NCBI GenBank assembly: GCA_050247235.1
Contig: JBFWUN010000001.1
Location: 120,179 to 184,178 of the forward strand
From: CAIKBL01 sp050247235
Lineage (GTDB): Bacteria; Pseudomonadota; Gammaproteobacteria; Ga0077536
DNA length: 64,000 nt
Direction: 5' to 3'
This document shows positions 8,917-18,555 of this stretch, piece after piece (the first letter of the stretch is position 1; every line of letters starts with the position of its first letter). The notes beneath the pieces are model-generated. The model was given only the letters and a program-made list of their open reading frames with translations. It searched no databases and had not been told where the DNA came from. Position numbers and translations under genes: made by a program.

Positions 8917-10146
8917 TTAGCCGGAGAACCGGTAATTGGACGGGATGACGACCACGCCACCAGGGGTGACCGGGAACCGCTGGGCGTCGCGCTCGGGATC
9001 GATGCCGATTTTCTCGTTGGGCGGGATCTGCACGTTGCGGTCACAGATCGCACGGCGCACCTGTGCGCCTTCACCGACGTTGACCCCCAGGAACAGGATG
9101 GAATCCTCGACCATCGCGGAGTCGTCGATGAACACCCGGTTGCCGAGTACGCTGCGGCTGACCCCCCCACCCGCGATCACGGTGCCGCCGGAGACGATCG
9201 AATTCACGCAGATGCCCTCGGTGCAGGAACGTCCCGGTACGGTACGGGCCGGCGGCCGCTGGTGCTGGTAGGTCCGGATGGGCCAGTCCGCCTGGTAGAT
9301 ATCGAGCGGCGGCTCGAGTTTCAGCAGGTCCATGTTCGCGTCGTAGTAGTCGTCCAGCGACTGCAGTGAACGCCAGTAGCGATCCTGGGACACGCGCCCG
9401 TACTCGCCGCCGAACTGGTAGCCGAAGATACGCGCGTTGCCCAGCAGGTGGCGCTGGATGAGTTCGATGATGTCGAGCCGGCGGGAGCCGTTGTCGTCCA
9501 GCCCGCCGAGGCACTCGATCAGCCGGTCCCGGCGGAACGCGTACACGCCCATCGGTCCGTACACCTCGGGGCCATCGGGCAGCGGGCCGCGCGGCCCCAG
9601 CAGCGTGATTTCGCGCACTTCGCCGTCGGCCACCGGGAGCCAGGCCGGGAACGGGCTGCCGAGCGCGGTCCTGGGGTCGATCGTCGCGATCGTGACGTCC
9701 GCCCCGCGCGCGCGGTGCGCGTCGAGCATCGCCGCGTAGTCCATGCGGTAGATCTGCTCACCGGACACGATGAGGACCGTGTCCTCCTCCGCCCCGTCCA
9801 GCAGGTAGAGGCTCTTGTAGAGCGCATCCGCCTGCCCGCTGTAGATGGACAGTTCCTCGGTGATGGGCGGCGACACTGCGTTGACGAATTCGCCAAGGTC
9901 GGTATTGAAAATCGACCAGCCATCCCGCAGATGGTTCTGCAGCGACAGTGAGTTGAACTGCGTGAACACGTAGATGCGCCGCAGACCGGAGTGCATGCAG
10001 TTCGTCAGCGCGAAATCGATCACCCGGTAGTTGCCCGCATACGGCAGCGCCGCCATCGTGCGACGGGCGGTCAGCGGCATCAGCGTCCGGCCATCGCCGA
10101 TGGCGAGGACGAACACGACGGTATTGGGTGATTTCGGGGTGTGCAT
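8917..10146 (-). CDS. GlgC-like ADP-glucose pyrophosphorylase homologue with altered catalytic residues
   Basis: The 409 residues align along the length of glucose-1-phosphate adenylyltransferase (NYRVIDFALTNC, SGLRRIYVFTQFNSLSLQNHL, GQADALYKSLYLL). Key catalytic features differ. The N-terminal nucleotide loop, usually GGRGTRL, reads AIGDGRTL at residues 15-22. The RAKPA lysine motif reads RRTMAA. The catalytic Asp of the usual GDHIY motif is Glu in SGEQIYRMDY (residues 128-137). The sugar-phosphate lysine motif (EKP) is missing near LLGPRGPLPDGPE. The C-terminal beta-helix is retained. It may be a non-catalytic or regulatory paralogue comparable to GlgD, or act on another substrate. The ATG at 10146 was chosen because upstream codons lack family similarity. 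No other glycogen gene is nearby. Confidence 0.82.
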   Translation of the reverse strand: MHTPKSPNTVVFVLAIGDGRTLMPLTARRTMAALPYAGNYRVIDFALTNCMHSGLRRIYVFTQFNSLSLQNHLRDGWSIFNTDLGEFVNAVSPPITEELSIYSGQADALYKSLYLLDGAEEDTVLIVSGEQIYRMDYAAMLDAHRARGADVTIATIDPRTALGSPFPAWLPVADGEVREITLLGPRGPLPDGPEVYGPMGVYAFRRDRLIECLGGLDDNGSRRLDIIELIQRHLLGNARIFGYQFGGEYGRVSQDRYWRSLQSLDDYYDANMDLLKLEPPLDIYQADWPIRTYQHQRPPARTVPGRSCTEGICVNSIVSGGTVIAGGGVSRSVLGNRVFIDDSAMVEDSILFLGVNVGEGAQVRRAICDRNVQIPPNEKIGIDPERDAQRFPVTPGGVVVIPSNYRFSG

Positions 10147-10326
10147 GGCGTCGGGGTCGCGCATTATACGCGGCGGGCGTGGCGGGTGAAGCCGGGGCCC
10201 GGGGTCGGCGCGGCCGGGGATCATGCGGCGCGGCGCACCGATGATGCGCGGTAGTCGCTTTAGAATTAATTAGTTATCTTTGCCGCAGCGGCCCACCGGC
10301 GCGCGCTCCAGCAGGTTGCCCACCCG

Positions 10327-11853
10327 ATGTCCGAAGAAATCCTCGTCAATGTGACCCCCCAGGAGACGCGCGTCGCGTTCGTGGAGAACGGCGTTCTGCA
10401 GGAGGTCCTCATCGAGCGGACACGCCGGCGCGGCTTCGTCGGCAACATCTACCTCGGGCGCGTGAACCGCGTGCTGCCGGGCATGAGTGCCGCGTTCGTC
10501 GACATCGGGCTGGCGCGCGCCGCGTTCCTGCACGTGTCGGACATCGTGACCGCCGCGCAGCGCAAACAGGCCACGGGGCACGACGTGCCGATCGAGCAGG
10601 CGGTGCACGAGGGCCAGCTGCTGCTGGTACAGGTGGCAAAGGAGCCGCTCGGCACCAAGGGGGCCAGGCTCACCACCTACCTCAGCATTCCGTCCCGCTA
10701 CCTCGTGTTCATGCCCGACACCAACTCGCTCGGCATCTCGCAGCGCATCGAACAAGAGGACGAACGGCGGCGCCTGCGTGACATCATGCTCGCGCTCGAG
10801 CCGAAGCTTAAACCGCTCAGTATGCCGCTCGACGAGACGGTCGCGCCCGAGCCGGCCGAACGCGGGGTGAGCGCGGGCGGCTTTATCGTCCGCACCGCCG
10901 CAGAGGGCGCGAACGCCGACGAACTGGGCGCCGACATGCAGTTCCTGCGCCGGCTGTGGGCGTCGATCCAGGAGCGCGCACAGACGACCGCCCGGCCGGG
11001 CACCGTGGTCTACGAGGACCTGCCGCTGGTGCTGCGCGTGATGCGCGATCTGTCGGTAAGCCGCGCGGAGAAGATCCGCATCGATTCACGCGAGACCTTT
11101 GTGAAGGTGCGCGGCTTCGCCGGGGAATTCACCCCGGAACTGGCCGCGCGCCTCGAACACTACCCGGGCGAGCGGCCGATTCTCGACCTCTATTCCACCG
11201 AGGACGAAATCCAGCGCGCCTTGCAACGCAAGGTCGAACTGAAATCGGGTGGCCACCTGGTGATCGACCAGACGGAGGCGATGACGACGATCGACGTGAA
11301 CACGGGCGGGTTCGTCGGCCACCGCAACCTGGAGGAGACCATCTTCAAGACCAACCTGGAGGCCGCGCAGGCGATTGCGCGTCAGCTCAGGTTAAGGAAC
11401 CTCGGTGGCATCATCATCGTCGACTTCATCGACATGCTCGAGGACGACCACCGCCGCCAGGTGCTCAGGGCGCTGGAGAAGAGCCTCGAACGCGACCACT
11501 CCAAGATCACGATCAGCGATGTCACGTCCCTCGGTCTCGTCCAGATCACCCGCAAGCGCACGCGCGAGAGCCTGGAGCACGTCCTGTGCGAAACCTGCCC
11601 GACGTGTGCAGGTCGGGGCTCGATCAAGTCCGCGGAGACGGTCTGCTACGAGATCTTCCGCGAGATCCTCCGCGAACAGCGCCAGTTCGACGCCCAGAAG
11701 CTGCTGGTGGTCGCCGCACAGAACGTGGTCGACCTGCTGCTCGACGAGGAATCGACCAGCGTCGCCGAGCTCGAGGAATTCATCGGCATTCCGATTCGCT
11801 TTCAGGTCGAGACGACCTACACGCAGGAACAGTACGACGTGGTGCTGCTGTAG
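10327..11853 (+). CDS. rng: Ribonuclease G
   Basis: RNase G is a single-strand-specific endoribonuclease of the RNase E/G family that matures the 16S rRNA 5' end and cleaves some mRNAs. The 508 residues match the family, without the long RNase E scaffold tail. An S1 RNA-binding domain (GNIYLGRVNRVLPGMSAAFV) occupies roughly residues 38-125. Catalytic magnesium ligands lie in TIDVNTGGFVG and IVDFIDM, and the zinc-link cysteines in CETCPTCAGRG, which hold the dimer together. The 180 bp upstream region includes an AT-rich patch (about 10258-10282), the likely promoter. yhdP follows 12 bp after the stop, a typical gammaproteobacterial arrangement. Confidence 0.96.
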   Translation: MSEEILVNVTPQETRVAFVENGVLQEVLIERTRRRGFVGNIYLGRVNRVLPGMSAAFVDIGLARAAFLHVSDIVTAAQRKQATGHDVPIEQAVHEGQLLLVQVAKEPLGTKGARLTTYLSIPSRYLVFMPDTNSLGISQRIEQEDERRRLRDIMLALEPKLKPLSMPLDETVAPEPAERGVSAGGFIVRTAAEGANADELGADMQFLRRLWASIQERAQTTARPGTVVYEDLPLVLRVMRDLSVSRAEKIRIDSRETFVKVRGFAGEFTPELAARLEHYPGERPILDLYSTEDEIQRALQRKVELKSGGHLVIDQTEAMTTIDVNTGGFVGHRNLEETIFKTNLEAAQAIARQLRLRNLGGIIIVDFIDMLEDDHRRQVLRALEKSLERDHSKITISDVTSLGLVQITRKRTRESLEHVLCETCPTCAGRGSIKSAETVCYEIFREILREQRQFDAQKLLVVAAQNVVDLLLDEESTSVAELEEFIGIPIRFQVETTYTQEQYDVVLL

Positions 11854-11865
11854 CGCCCGAACTCC

Positions 11866-14800
11866 ATGATCGCCGCCTCGTCACGCTGGTTGCGCCTCGC
11901 CTGGTATGCAACCGCCCTCGTCATCGTGCTGGCCGCCGTGGCCGTGACCGCGCTGCGCGTCGCGTTGCCGCGCGTGGAATCGCTGCGCCCGGCGGTCGCG
12001 CGCTGGATTGGCGAGCGCATCGGCGCCGATGTCTCGATCGGACGTCTCGAAGCGGGCTGGCACCGCGGCGCCCCGGTGCTCGTCGCGCACGATCTCCGCG
12101 TGCGCGCGGCGGCGGAAGACGTGCTGGCATTCGCACGTGCGGATGCCGGGATGGACGCCTGGCACAGCGTGCGGGACGGCGCGCTGCGGCTCGGTCACCT
12201 CACCTTGCGGGGACTCGCGCTGCACGCCGAGCGGCGCGCGGACGGCACGTTCGCAGTGGCCGGCCTGCCTGCCGAGGACACCCGTTTCATGCAGTGGCTG
12301 CTGGCGCAGCCGGACGTGCAGGTCGCCGACGCGATAGTGACGGTGCGTGACGCCCGTGCGCGTTTCGCGCCGGTGACGTTGCGCGGGGTTCACCTCGCGC
12401 TGAGCGCATCCGCGGGCGCGAGCGTGATCGAAGGCGGCGCGAAGCATGTCGACGCGGTGGACGGTGCGCTCGAGTTCCGCGTGCAGCTGCCCAGGCGTGC
12501 GGCGGGGGACCCTGTGCGCGGGTGGCTGCGCGGGCAGGCGCTCGACATCACCGCGCTGTTCGCGCGGGCCGGTCTCGCCCCGGGCGCCGTCGTTGCCGTG
12601 CGCGGCGACGTCGCGGTGCACGCGGTCCAGACGCCCGACACCCACCTGCGTCTGGGATTCGAACTCGCGCACGTCGCAACCGGTGACGGCACGCGGGCGC
12701 CGCTCGGTCTGCGGGGTGCGGTCGTCGGCACCGACAGCGGGTTCGACGTGCAGGTCACCCGGTTCGGAGTCGCACCGGATGCCTGGCGCGAAGTGGACTG
12801 GCGGGGCCGCTTCACGACCGGCGCGGCGCCGCGCCTGGTCGCAAGCGCGGACGAGGTGCCGCTCGACCTGCTGCCGCTGCTGCACCCGTGGCTGCCCGAG
12901 GTGTTGTCACGCCGGCGCGTGCCCCACGCTGCGCGCGGGGTCCTGCGCGATCTCAGGGTCGGCTGGGCGCGACGTCCGGACACCTCACCCGGGTTCTACG
13001 TGCGCGGCGCGGCCGAGGACCTGGGGTGGGACGGTGCGGCCGACGCGCCAGGTCTCGATCGGATCCGCGGAACGTTCGTCGCCAACGGCGCGGCGGTGGT
13101 GCTTGCACTGTCCGACGGCGCGCTCGCGTACGCGGACCCCGCCCGCGTCCGTGCGCCGCTCAACCTGGAGATGCTCGCCGGGCGGCTGCACTGGCAGCGG
13201 CTCGCGCATGACGACCTGCGCCTCGCACTGAACGGACGCGCCGAAGCGAACGGGATACCCGTGCACGTACGGGGCGCGATCACCCGCACACCGGGCGGTG
13301 ATGTCGCGGACCTGGACGTCGCGCTCGGCACCGGCGATGTCGCGCAGGTCGCCACCTTGCTGCCGCGCCACGTGATGACCGAGCGCGGCGAGGCATGGCT
13401 CGATGGCGCGTTCCGGCGGGGGATCTTCCGCGGGGGTCGCGCCCTGCTGCGCGGTCCGCTGACGGCGTTTCCGTTCGATCACGACGAAGGCACGTTCGCC
13501 GCGACCTTGGCGGTGGACGATGCGGAGTTCCGCTACTCGGCGCGCTGGCCGGCGGCGCAGCGCGTCTCGGGCCAGGTATGGTTTGCCGGACGGCGGCTGC
13601 ACGGCATCCTGACCCGGGCCACGTTCGCCGACTCGCCGCTCATCGGCGCACGCTTCGAAATTGCCGACTACCTCGTGCCGACGCGCCTGCTGACGGTCGA
13701 CGGCAGCATCGATGCCACGCTTGCAGACATCCGCGCGACCCTCCGCGACAGCCCGCTCGCGAAATGGACGAGCGGGGAACTTGCGGACGTCACATTGAGC
13801 GGTCGCACGCGCCTGTCGCTGTCGCTCGGGCTCGGCCTGCGGACCGATGGCGAACGGCGGATCGGTGGGGCGTTCGAGTTCGACGGCAACACGCTCGCCT
13901 CCGCGCGCCACCGCGTGCATCTCGAGGACCTGCGCGGCGCGGTGGCGTTCACGCGCGAGGACTGGACCGCGGAGGACCTGACCGCGCGGCTCGGCGGCCA
14001 GCGTGTCACCCTGGACGCGCACGGCGGTCTCGGGGCGCGACGTTACGACAACGAGTTCCACCTGGCCGGCGACGCGACCGCCGCGCAGGTGCTTGAACAC
14101 CTCCAGCATCGCGTGCCCGCGCTGCATGCATGGCTGGCAGCCAATGACCGGCTGTCGGCGGTGGTCGGTGAGCTGGCGTGGCGCGCCGACGTGATCGCCC
14201 CGCACCCGGCGCCGGGAGAGCCCGCGGAAGCGCCGCGGCTGGTGCTCGAATCGAACCTGGAAGGACTGGGCGTGGGGCTGCCATGGCCGTTCGGCAAAGT
14301 CGCGCTGGAACGCCGGCCGCTGCGTATCGAGACGACGCTCGCAGCCGAGGCGGCCGGCACGGTGCAGGTACGGGTGGGTGACGACGTCCGCATCGCGTTC
14401 CGTCGCCGCGCCAGCGACGGCGATCGGCCGCGGCTGGAGCGGCTGGACCTGGCCTTCGGTGCCGGGGTGGAACCGACGCTCGCGCAGGATGGCATCCACG
14501 TGCACGGGGTGCTGCGGACTCTTCCGCTCGGGGACTGGGCGGAGCTGACGAAGGGTGCCGGACTTGGCCGGAGCCCGCTGCCGATCTCCTTCGACGTCCG
14601 CGTGGAGAGCCTGCGCACGCTCGGCCAGGAGTTCGAGAACGTGCAGCTCCGCGGCGCGCGCGGGGCCGTGGCCTGGCAGGTAGCGCTGGAAAGCGAGCGT
14701 GCCGCGGGCACGATCACCGTGCCATCGGATCTGGCCCAGGTACCGCTGACCCTCGATCTCGATCGCCTGTGGCTGCGCGCTGTCGCGAGCGACAACACCA

Positions 14801-15636
14801 AGCGCCCGCTCGATCCGCGCGCGCTGCCGAACCTCGTGCTCGCCTGTGCATCGTTCCGCTACGAAGCGGTCGACCTGGGGCAGGCGTCACTCGCGACCGC
14901 GCGTACCGAGGACGGGCTGCAACTGCAGTCGCTGGTGTTCCACAGTCCTGCCTTCCAGGTGCGGGCCGATGGTCACTGGCGCCTGCGCGACGGCGCGCAT
15001 GCGTCGCAGTTCAGCATCGAACTCGACGGCGAGAAACTCGGGGACATCCTGCAGACGTTCGGGTACGACGCACAGGCGATCGCGGGCGGACGCACGCAGC
15101 TCGACATCGAAGCTTCGTGGCCGGGGACACCCGGCGAGTTCACGCTCGACCGGCTCGACGGCAGCATCGGCATGCATGTCCGGAAGGGACGCTTCCTCGC
15201 CATCGAACCCGGTGGCGGGCGGCTGTTCGGCCTGCTCAGCCTGCAGACCCTGCCGCGCAGGCTGTCGTTCGATTTCGAGGATCTGTTCCAGAAAGGCTAC
15301 GCGTTCGATCGGATCGAAGGCCGGTTCGAACTCGAGAACGGCAACGCCTACACGAACAGCCTGTACATGGAAGGCCCGTCGGCGCGGGTGGAGGTCACGG
15401 GACGGACCGGTCTCGCCACCCAGGATTACGACCAGCGCGCCACCGTCACGCCCGCGCTGTCGAAAAGCATTCCGCTCGCGAGCGCGCTGTTCGGTCCGGC
15501 CGGCATCGGTGTCGGGGCCGCCATCTACCTCGGACAGAAGTTCTTCAAGGACATTCCCGAGCAGGTCGACCGGGTGCTGCGCAAGCAATACGCGATCACC
15601 GGCTCGTGGGCCGAGCCGAAAATCGAGAAACTCTGA
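11866..15636 (+). CDS. yhdP: YhdP family AsmA-like envelope protein
   Basis: YhdP is an inner-membrane-anchored AsmA/TAM-type bridge protein implicated in phospholipid transport to the outer membrane. At 1,256 residues it has the expected size. One N-terminal membrane segment (about residues 9-31, WLRLAWYATALVIVLAAVAV) is followed by a long periplasmic beta-rich region. The C-terminal AsmA-like block contains GRFLAIEPGGGRLFGLLSLQ and LFQKGYAFDRIEGRFEL, and the protein ends with YAITGSWAEPKIEKL, typical of the family. It starts 12 bp after rng and is probably cotranscribed with it. The gene is intact; no alternative assignment is likely. Confidence 0.93.
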   Translation: MIAASSRWLRLAWYATALVIVLAAVAVTALRVALPRVESLRPAVARWIGERIGADVSIGRLEAGWHRGAPVLVAHDLRVRAAAEDVLAFARADAGMDAWHSVRDGALRLGHLTLRGLALHAERRADGTFAVAGLPAEDTRFMQWLLAQPDVQVADAIVTVRDARARFAPVTLRGVHLALSASAGASVIEGGAKHVDAVDGALEFRVQLPRRAAGDPVRGWLRGQALDITALFARAGLAPGAVVAVRGDVAVHAVQTPDTHLRLGFELAHVATGDGTRAPLGLRGAVVGTDSGFDVQVTRFGVAPDAWREVDWRGRFTTGAAPRLVASADEVPLDLLPLLHPWLPEVLSRRRVPHAARGVLRDLRVGWARRPDTSPGFYVRGAAEDLGWDGAADAPGLDRIRGTFVANGAAVVLALSDGALAYADPARVRAPLNLEMLAGRLHWQRLAHDDLRLALNGRAEANGIPVHVRGAITRTPGGDVADLDVALGTGDVAQVATLLPRHVMTERGEAWLDGAFRRGIFRGGRALLRGPLTAFPFDHDEGTFAATLAVDDAEFRYSARWPAAQRVSGQVWFAGRRLHGILTRATFADSPLIGARFEIADYLVPTRLLTVDGSIDATLADIRATLRDSPLAKWTSGELADVTLSGRTRLSLSLGLGLRTDGERRIGGAFEFDGNTLASARHRVHLEDLRGAVAFTREDWTAEDLTARLGGQRVTLDAHGGLGARRYDNEFHLAGDATAAQVLEHLQHRVPALHAWLAANDRLSAVVGELAWRADVIAPHPAPGEPAEAPRLVLESNLEGLGVGLPWPFGKVALERRPLRIETTLAAEAAGTVQVRVGDDVRIAFRRRASDGDRPRLERLDLAFGAGVEPTLAQDGIHVHGVLRTLPLGDWAELTKGAGLGRSPLPISFDVRVESLRTLGQEFENVQLRGARGAVAWQVALESERAAGTITVPSDLAQVPLTLDLDRLWLRAVASDNTKRPLDPRALPNLVLACASFRYEAVDLGQASLATARTEDGLQLQSLVFHSPAFQVRADGHWRLRDGAHASQFSIELDGEKLGDILQTFGYDAQAIAGGRTQLDIEASWPGTPGEFTLDRLDGSIGMHVRKGRFLAIEPGGGRLFGLLSLQTLPRRLSFDFEDLFQKGYAFDRIEGRFELENGNAYTNSLYMEGPSARVEVTGRTGLATQDYDQRATVTPALSKSIPLASALFGPAGIGVGAAIYLGQKFFKDIPEQVDRVLRKQYAITGSWAEPKIEKL

Positions 15637-15667
15637 TCCCCGTCACCTGCAGACACCGAGTACCGCC

Positions 15668-16132
15668 ATGGACATGCACGAACTCTGGAAACCCAACACC
15701 GTCGTCGCCACCATCCTCGAACGCGACGGGCGCTTCCTGCTCGTGGAGGAACTCGCCGACGGGCGCGCGGTGTACAACCAGCCCGCGGGCCACCTCGATC
15801 CGGGCGAAACCCTGCTCGATGCCGCGCGGCGCGAAACGCTGGAGGAGAGCGCCTGGCACATCGAACCCGAAGGTCTCGTCGGCATCTACCTGATCGCACC
15901 GCCGGGCGCGGGCCTCACGTACCTGCGCTTCTGCTTCCATGGCCGCCTGCTCGAACATGAACCTGCGCGGACACTCGACAAGGAGATCCTGCGCACGGTG
16001 TGGCTGACCCGCGACGAACTCGCCGCGCAGCCGGACAAGCATCGCAGCGTGCTCGTCCTGCGCTGTATCGACGACTACCTCGCGGGCCGGCGCTTTCCGC
16101 TGTCGCTGATCAATGACTGTCGCTTCAACTGA
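15668..16132 (+). CDS. nudJ: NUDIX hydrolase, NudJ-type phosphatase
   Basis: NudJ-type enzymes hydrolyse phosphate from nucleoside di- and triphosphates and from HMP pyrophosphate. The 154-residue protein has the family opening ELWKPNTVVATILERDGRFL and a NUDIX box GHLDPGETLLDAARRETLEE (residues about 41-60). The usual glycine after EEx is alanine (EESAW), a variation I believe is common in this subgroup. The start is ATG at 15668, with a second in-frame ATG six bases later. It lies 31 bp after yhdP and its 3' end overlaps mnmA by 20 bp. The nudJ-mnmA order is conserved in many gammaproteobacteria, which supports the subgroup assignment. Confidence 0.9.
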   Translation: MDMHELWKPNTVVATILERDGRFLLVEELADGRAVYNQPAGHLDPGETLLDAARRETLEESAWHIEPEGLVGIYLIAPPGAGLTYLRFCFHGRLLEHEPARTLDKEILRTVWLTRDELAAQPDKHRSVLVLRCIDDYLAGRRFPLSLINDCRFN

Positions 16133-17228
16133 TCGCGTCGGCCCCGGCACGCCGGTCGTCGTCGCGCTCTCGGGCGGGGTCGATTCGTCGGTCACTGCCG
16201 CGCTGCTGCAGGAAGCCGGCTGCGAAGTGAGCGCGCTCTTCATGAAGAACTGGCACGAGCCGCTCGCCGACGGCCACTGCCGCTGGGAGGAGGACGTCGC
16301 CGACGCCCTCGACGTGTGTGACCGGCTCGGAATCCCGCTCGACACGGTGGACCTCGCGCAGGCGTACTGGGACGGCGTGTTCGAGGACTTCCTGCGCGAG
16401 TACGCGCGCGGCCGCACGCCGAACCCGGACGTCATGTGCAACCGCGAGGTGAAATTCAAAGCCTTCCTCGCGCATGCGCGCGCACTGGGCGGCGCGTTCG
16501 TCGCGACCGGCCACTACGCACGCATCGTGCGGTACGCTGACGGCTACCGGCTGCTGAAGGGACTGGATCCGAACAAAGACCAGAGTTACTTCCTGTACAC
16601 GCTCGGCCAGGCGCAGCTCGCCGCAAGCCTGTTCCCGGTGGGCGATCTGTCCAAGCACGACGTGCGTGCGCGCGCCCGTGCGCTCGGCCTGGTCACGCAC
16701 GACAAGAAGGACAGCACCGGCATCTGCTTTATCGGGGAGCAGCGCTTCCGCGCGTTTCTCGCCCATTACCTGCCGGCCCAGCCCGGCGTGGTGAAGAGCC
16801 TCGACGGCCGGGTGTTCGGCGAGCACCAGGGAGTCTTCTACTACACGCTCGGCCAGCGCGAAGGGCTCGGCATCGGCGGCGTGAAAGGCACGCCCGAAGG
16901 GGCCTGGTACGTGGTCGCCAAGGATGTCGCGGCGAACGAACTGTACGTCGCGCAAGGTCACGATCATCCCGCGCTGCTGAGCCGTGGACTGGAAGCGGAC
17001 CAGCTGACGTGGGTGGCCGGCGCGCCACCGGACCTGCCGTTCACGTGCCGCGCGAAGACCCGCTACCGGCAGTCCGACCAGGAATGCACGATCACGCGGC
17101 TGGACGGCGAGCGCTGTGTCGTCAGGTTCGCGCACGCGCAACGCGCGGTGACCCCGGGGCAGTCGGTGGTGTTCTACGCTGGCGACATGTGCCTCGGCGG
17201 CGGGATCATCGATACCACGCAAGGTTAA
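16113..17228 (+). CDS. mnmA: tRNA-specific 2-thiouridylase MnmA
   Basis: MnmA thiolates uridine 34 of tRNA-Lys, -Glu and -Gln, using sulfur relayed from IscS through the Tus proteins. The 371-residue protein has the PP-loop SGGVDSS at residues 20-26. The catalytic cysteine pair is Cys109 in NPDVMCNREVKF and Cys205 in DSTGICFIGEQ. The C-terminal tRNA-binding segment and KTRYRQ are present. The start ATG lies inside the end of nudJ. The stop is only 19 bp from the end of the convergent gene at 17248, leaving little room for a terminator. All functional residues are intact. Confidence 0.96.
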   Translation: MTVASTDRVGPGTPVVVALSGGVDSSVTAALLQEAGCEVSALFMKNWHEPLADGHCRWEEDVADALDVCDRLGIPLDTVDLAQAYWDGVFEDFLREYARGRTPNPDVMCNREVKFKAFLAHARALGGAFVATGHYARIVRYADGYRLLKGLDPNKDQSYFLYTLGQAQLAASLFPVGDLSKHDVRARARALGLVTHDKKDSTGICFIGEQRFRAFLAHYLPAQPGVVKSLDGRVFGEHQGVFYYTLGQREGLGIGGVKGTPEGAWYVVAKDVAANELYVAQGHDHPALLSRGLEADQLTWVAGAPPDLPFTCRAKTRYRQSDQECTITRLDGERCVVRFAHAQRAVTPGQSVVFYAGDMCLGGGIIDTTQG

Positions 17229-17247
17229 CGTCACACGCGGCGAGCAC

Positions 17248-18231
17248 TCAACGTCGCTCGTGGGCCATACGGTGCCCCACGCGCAACATCACGAGCGCGG
17301 ATGCGAAAAGCGGCAAGACGCCCGGGACGGGGACGGGCGCCGGGGCGACGATCGCCTGGCGGAAATCTGCGCCTGTTCCCGAGAACGCGGTGAAGTCGGC
17401 GACGGGATTGCCCGCAGCATCACGTACGTTCGTGACACCTGCCCAGGTGATCGTGCTGCCGAAGTCGCCGACGAATGAAGTCGCGGCGGGAATCCCCGGC
17501 AGGGTCACCCTGCCTGTCGAACTCGAAGTTGCCGCGCCCACGATTTCGAGATCCAGTGCGTAGTCGAAGGGCGTGCCGAACACGAATTCCAGCTCACCAC
17601 CCACCCGTTCATGATCGAGACGCACGGCTGGAACATCGCTTCCCCGTCCTCGATTCACGGCGTGGAGCTGCAGGCTCTGTGTGAACGTGTTCACCGCGGA
17701 GAAGCTGATCGTGATATCTGCCGTTCCCTCGGCGAGCGAATTGTTGTCCAGCGGCGCATCACGACCGGCCGAGAGACCTCCATCGACCAGGAAGCCGAGA
17801 TCCGCGAATCCGGTCGTGCCGGTGAGCGCCGGATTGTGGAGCACGATGGTGTCGCGCACATTGACCCGCATCTCGAAGAAGGCCTGTGCGCCGGCGGAGT
17901 CATTCCCAGGCACCGGCCCCGATACGCTGACGGCAGTGCCGACGAAACGCGTCCAGCCGTCACCGACCGTGGCCTGGACATCGGCGCTGCTGCCGAAAGG
18001 TGTGGCGAGTACAAAGTCGCTGCGGACGTCGCTCGTCAGCGGCTCATTGAAGAGTACCGTGTCCCCCCCGGAGATGGGCGGCGCCAGGTGGGGATGGTAG
18101 GAGCCCGTGGCCGTCACGAACCCGTCGATGAATGCCGTCATCGCCATCGACTCGGCAGGCGCGACGGACAGCAGCAGCGCACTCAGCGAGAGCGCGCGCA
18201 TCGACTTCTCCAGCCATGGTTTCACGATCAT
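17248..18231 (-). CDS. Exported protein with PEP-CTERM-like (VPxPG) sorting tail
   Basis: The 327-residue protein has an N-terminal signal peptide (RALSLSALLLSVAPAESMA) and a C-terminal tripartite tail: a VPVPG motif, a hydrophobic stretch (VLPLFASALVMLRV) and a basic end (HRMAHERR). That is the layout of exosortase-processed PEP-CTERM/VPxPG proteins, which are cut and anchored at the outer envelope or linked to exopolysaccharide. The middle part is a beta-rich domain without a recognised family. The start at 18231 is preceded by GGAG at good spacing. No exosortase is in this window; a second protein with a similar tail lies at 44654-45694, so the system is probably encoded elsewhere in the genome. 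Confidence 0.8.
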   Translation of the reverse strand: MIVKPWLEKSMRALSLSALLLSVAPAESMAMTAFIDGFVTATGSYHPHLAPPISGGDTVLFNEPLTSDVRSDFVLATPFGSSADVQATVGDGWTRFVGTAVSVSGPVPGNDSAGAQAFFEMRVNVRDTIVLHNPALTGTTGFADLGFLVDGGLSAGRDAPLDNNSLAEGTADITISFSAVNTFTQSLQLHAVNRGRGSDVPAVRLDHERVGGELEFVFGTPFDYALDLEIVGAATSSSTGRVTLPGIPAATSFVGDFGSTITWAGVTNVRDAAGNPVADFTAFSGTGADFRQAIVAPAPVPVPGVLPLFASALVMLRVGHRMAHERR

Positions 18232-18555
18232 CGCATCGCTCCGAATGAGAAACTGTTCAGGTGCGCCGCGGCGCAATCCCGGTCTCCGGCACGTTAGCAT
18301 CGAAGCGGCCATGGCAATCCATACGAAAGTACGGGGATGTCGGTGTTTCGCCGGAATTCGGGCCAGCGCAGACGAAGCGGCGTCTCCACACGGCGCAGGC
18401 ACGTGGCGCCATGCTCGGCGAACACGGTTCGATGGTGCGGTGACCCCTGCGACGTTCACGCACTTCGCTTCGCGACTCGGACAAGTCGAGGACGGATCTA
18501 CTCGGGAACTCTCCGCGCGCCTTGCGGAGGGTGATGGCAACGGCCGTGCTGCTGC
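18232..18555. other. Intergenic region between DUF2182 gene and sorted protein gene
   Basis: These 324 bp separate two leftward genes. No coding sequence with family similarity or ribosome binding site was found in any frame. The left end should hold the promoter of the sorted protein at 17248-18231. I could not identify a convincing terminator hairpin. Confidence 0.5.
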
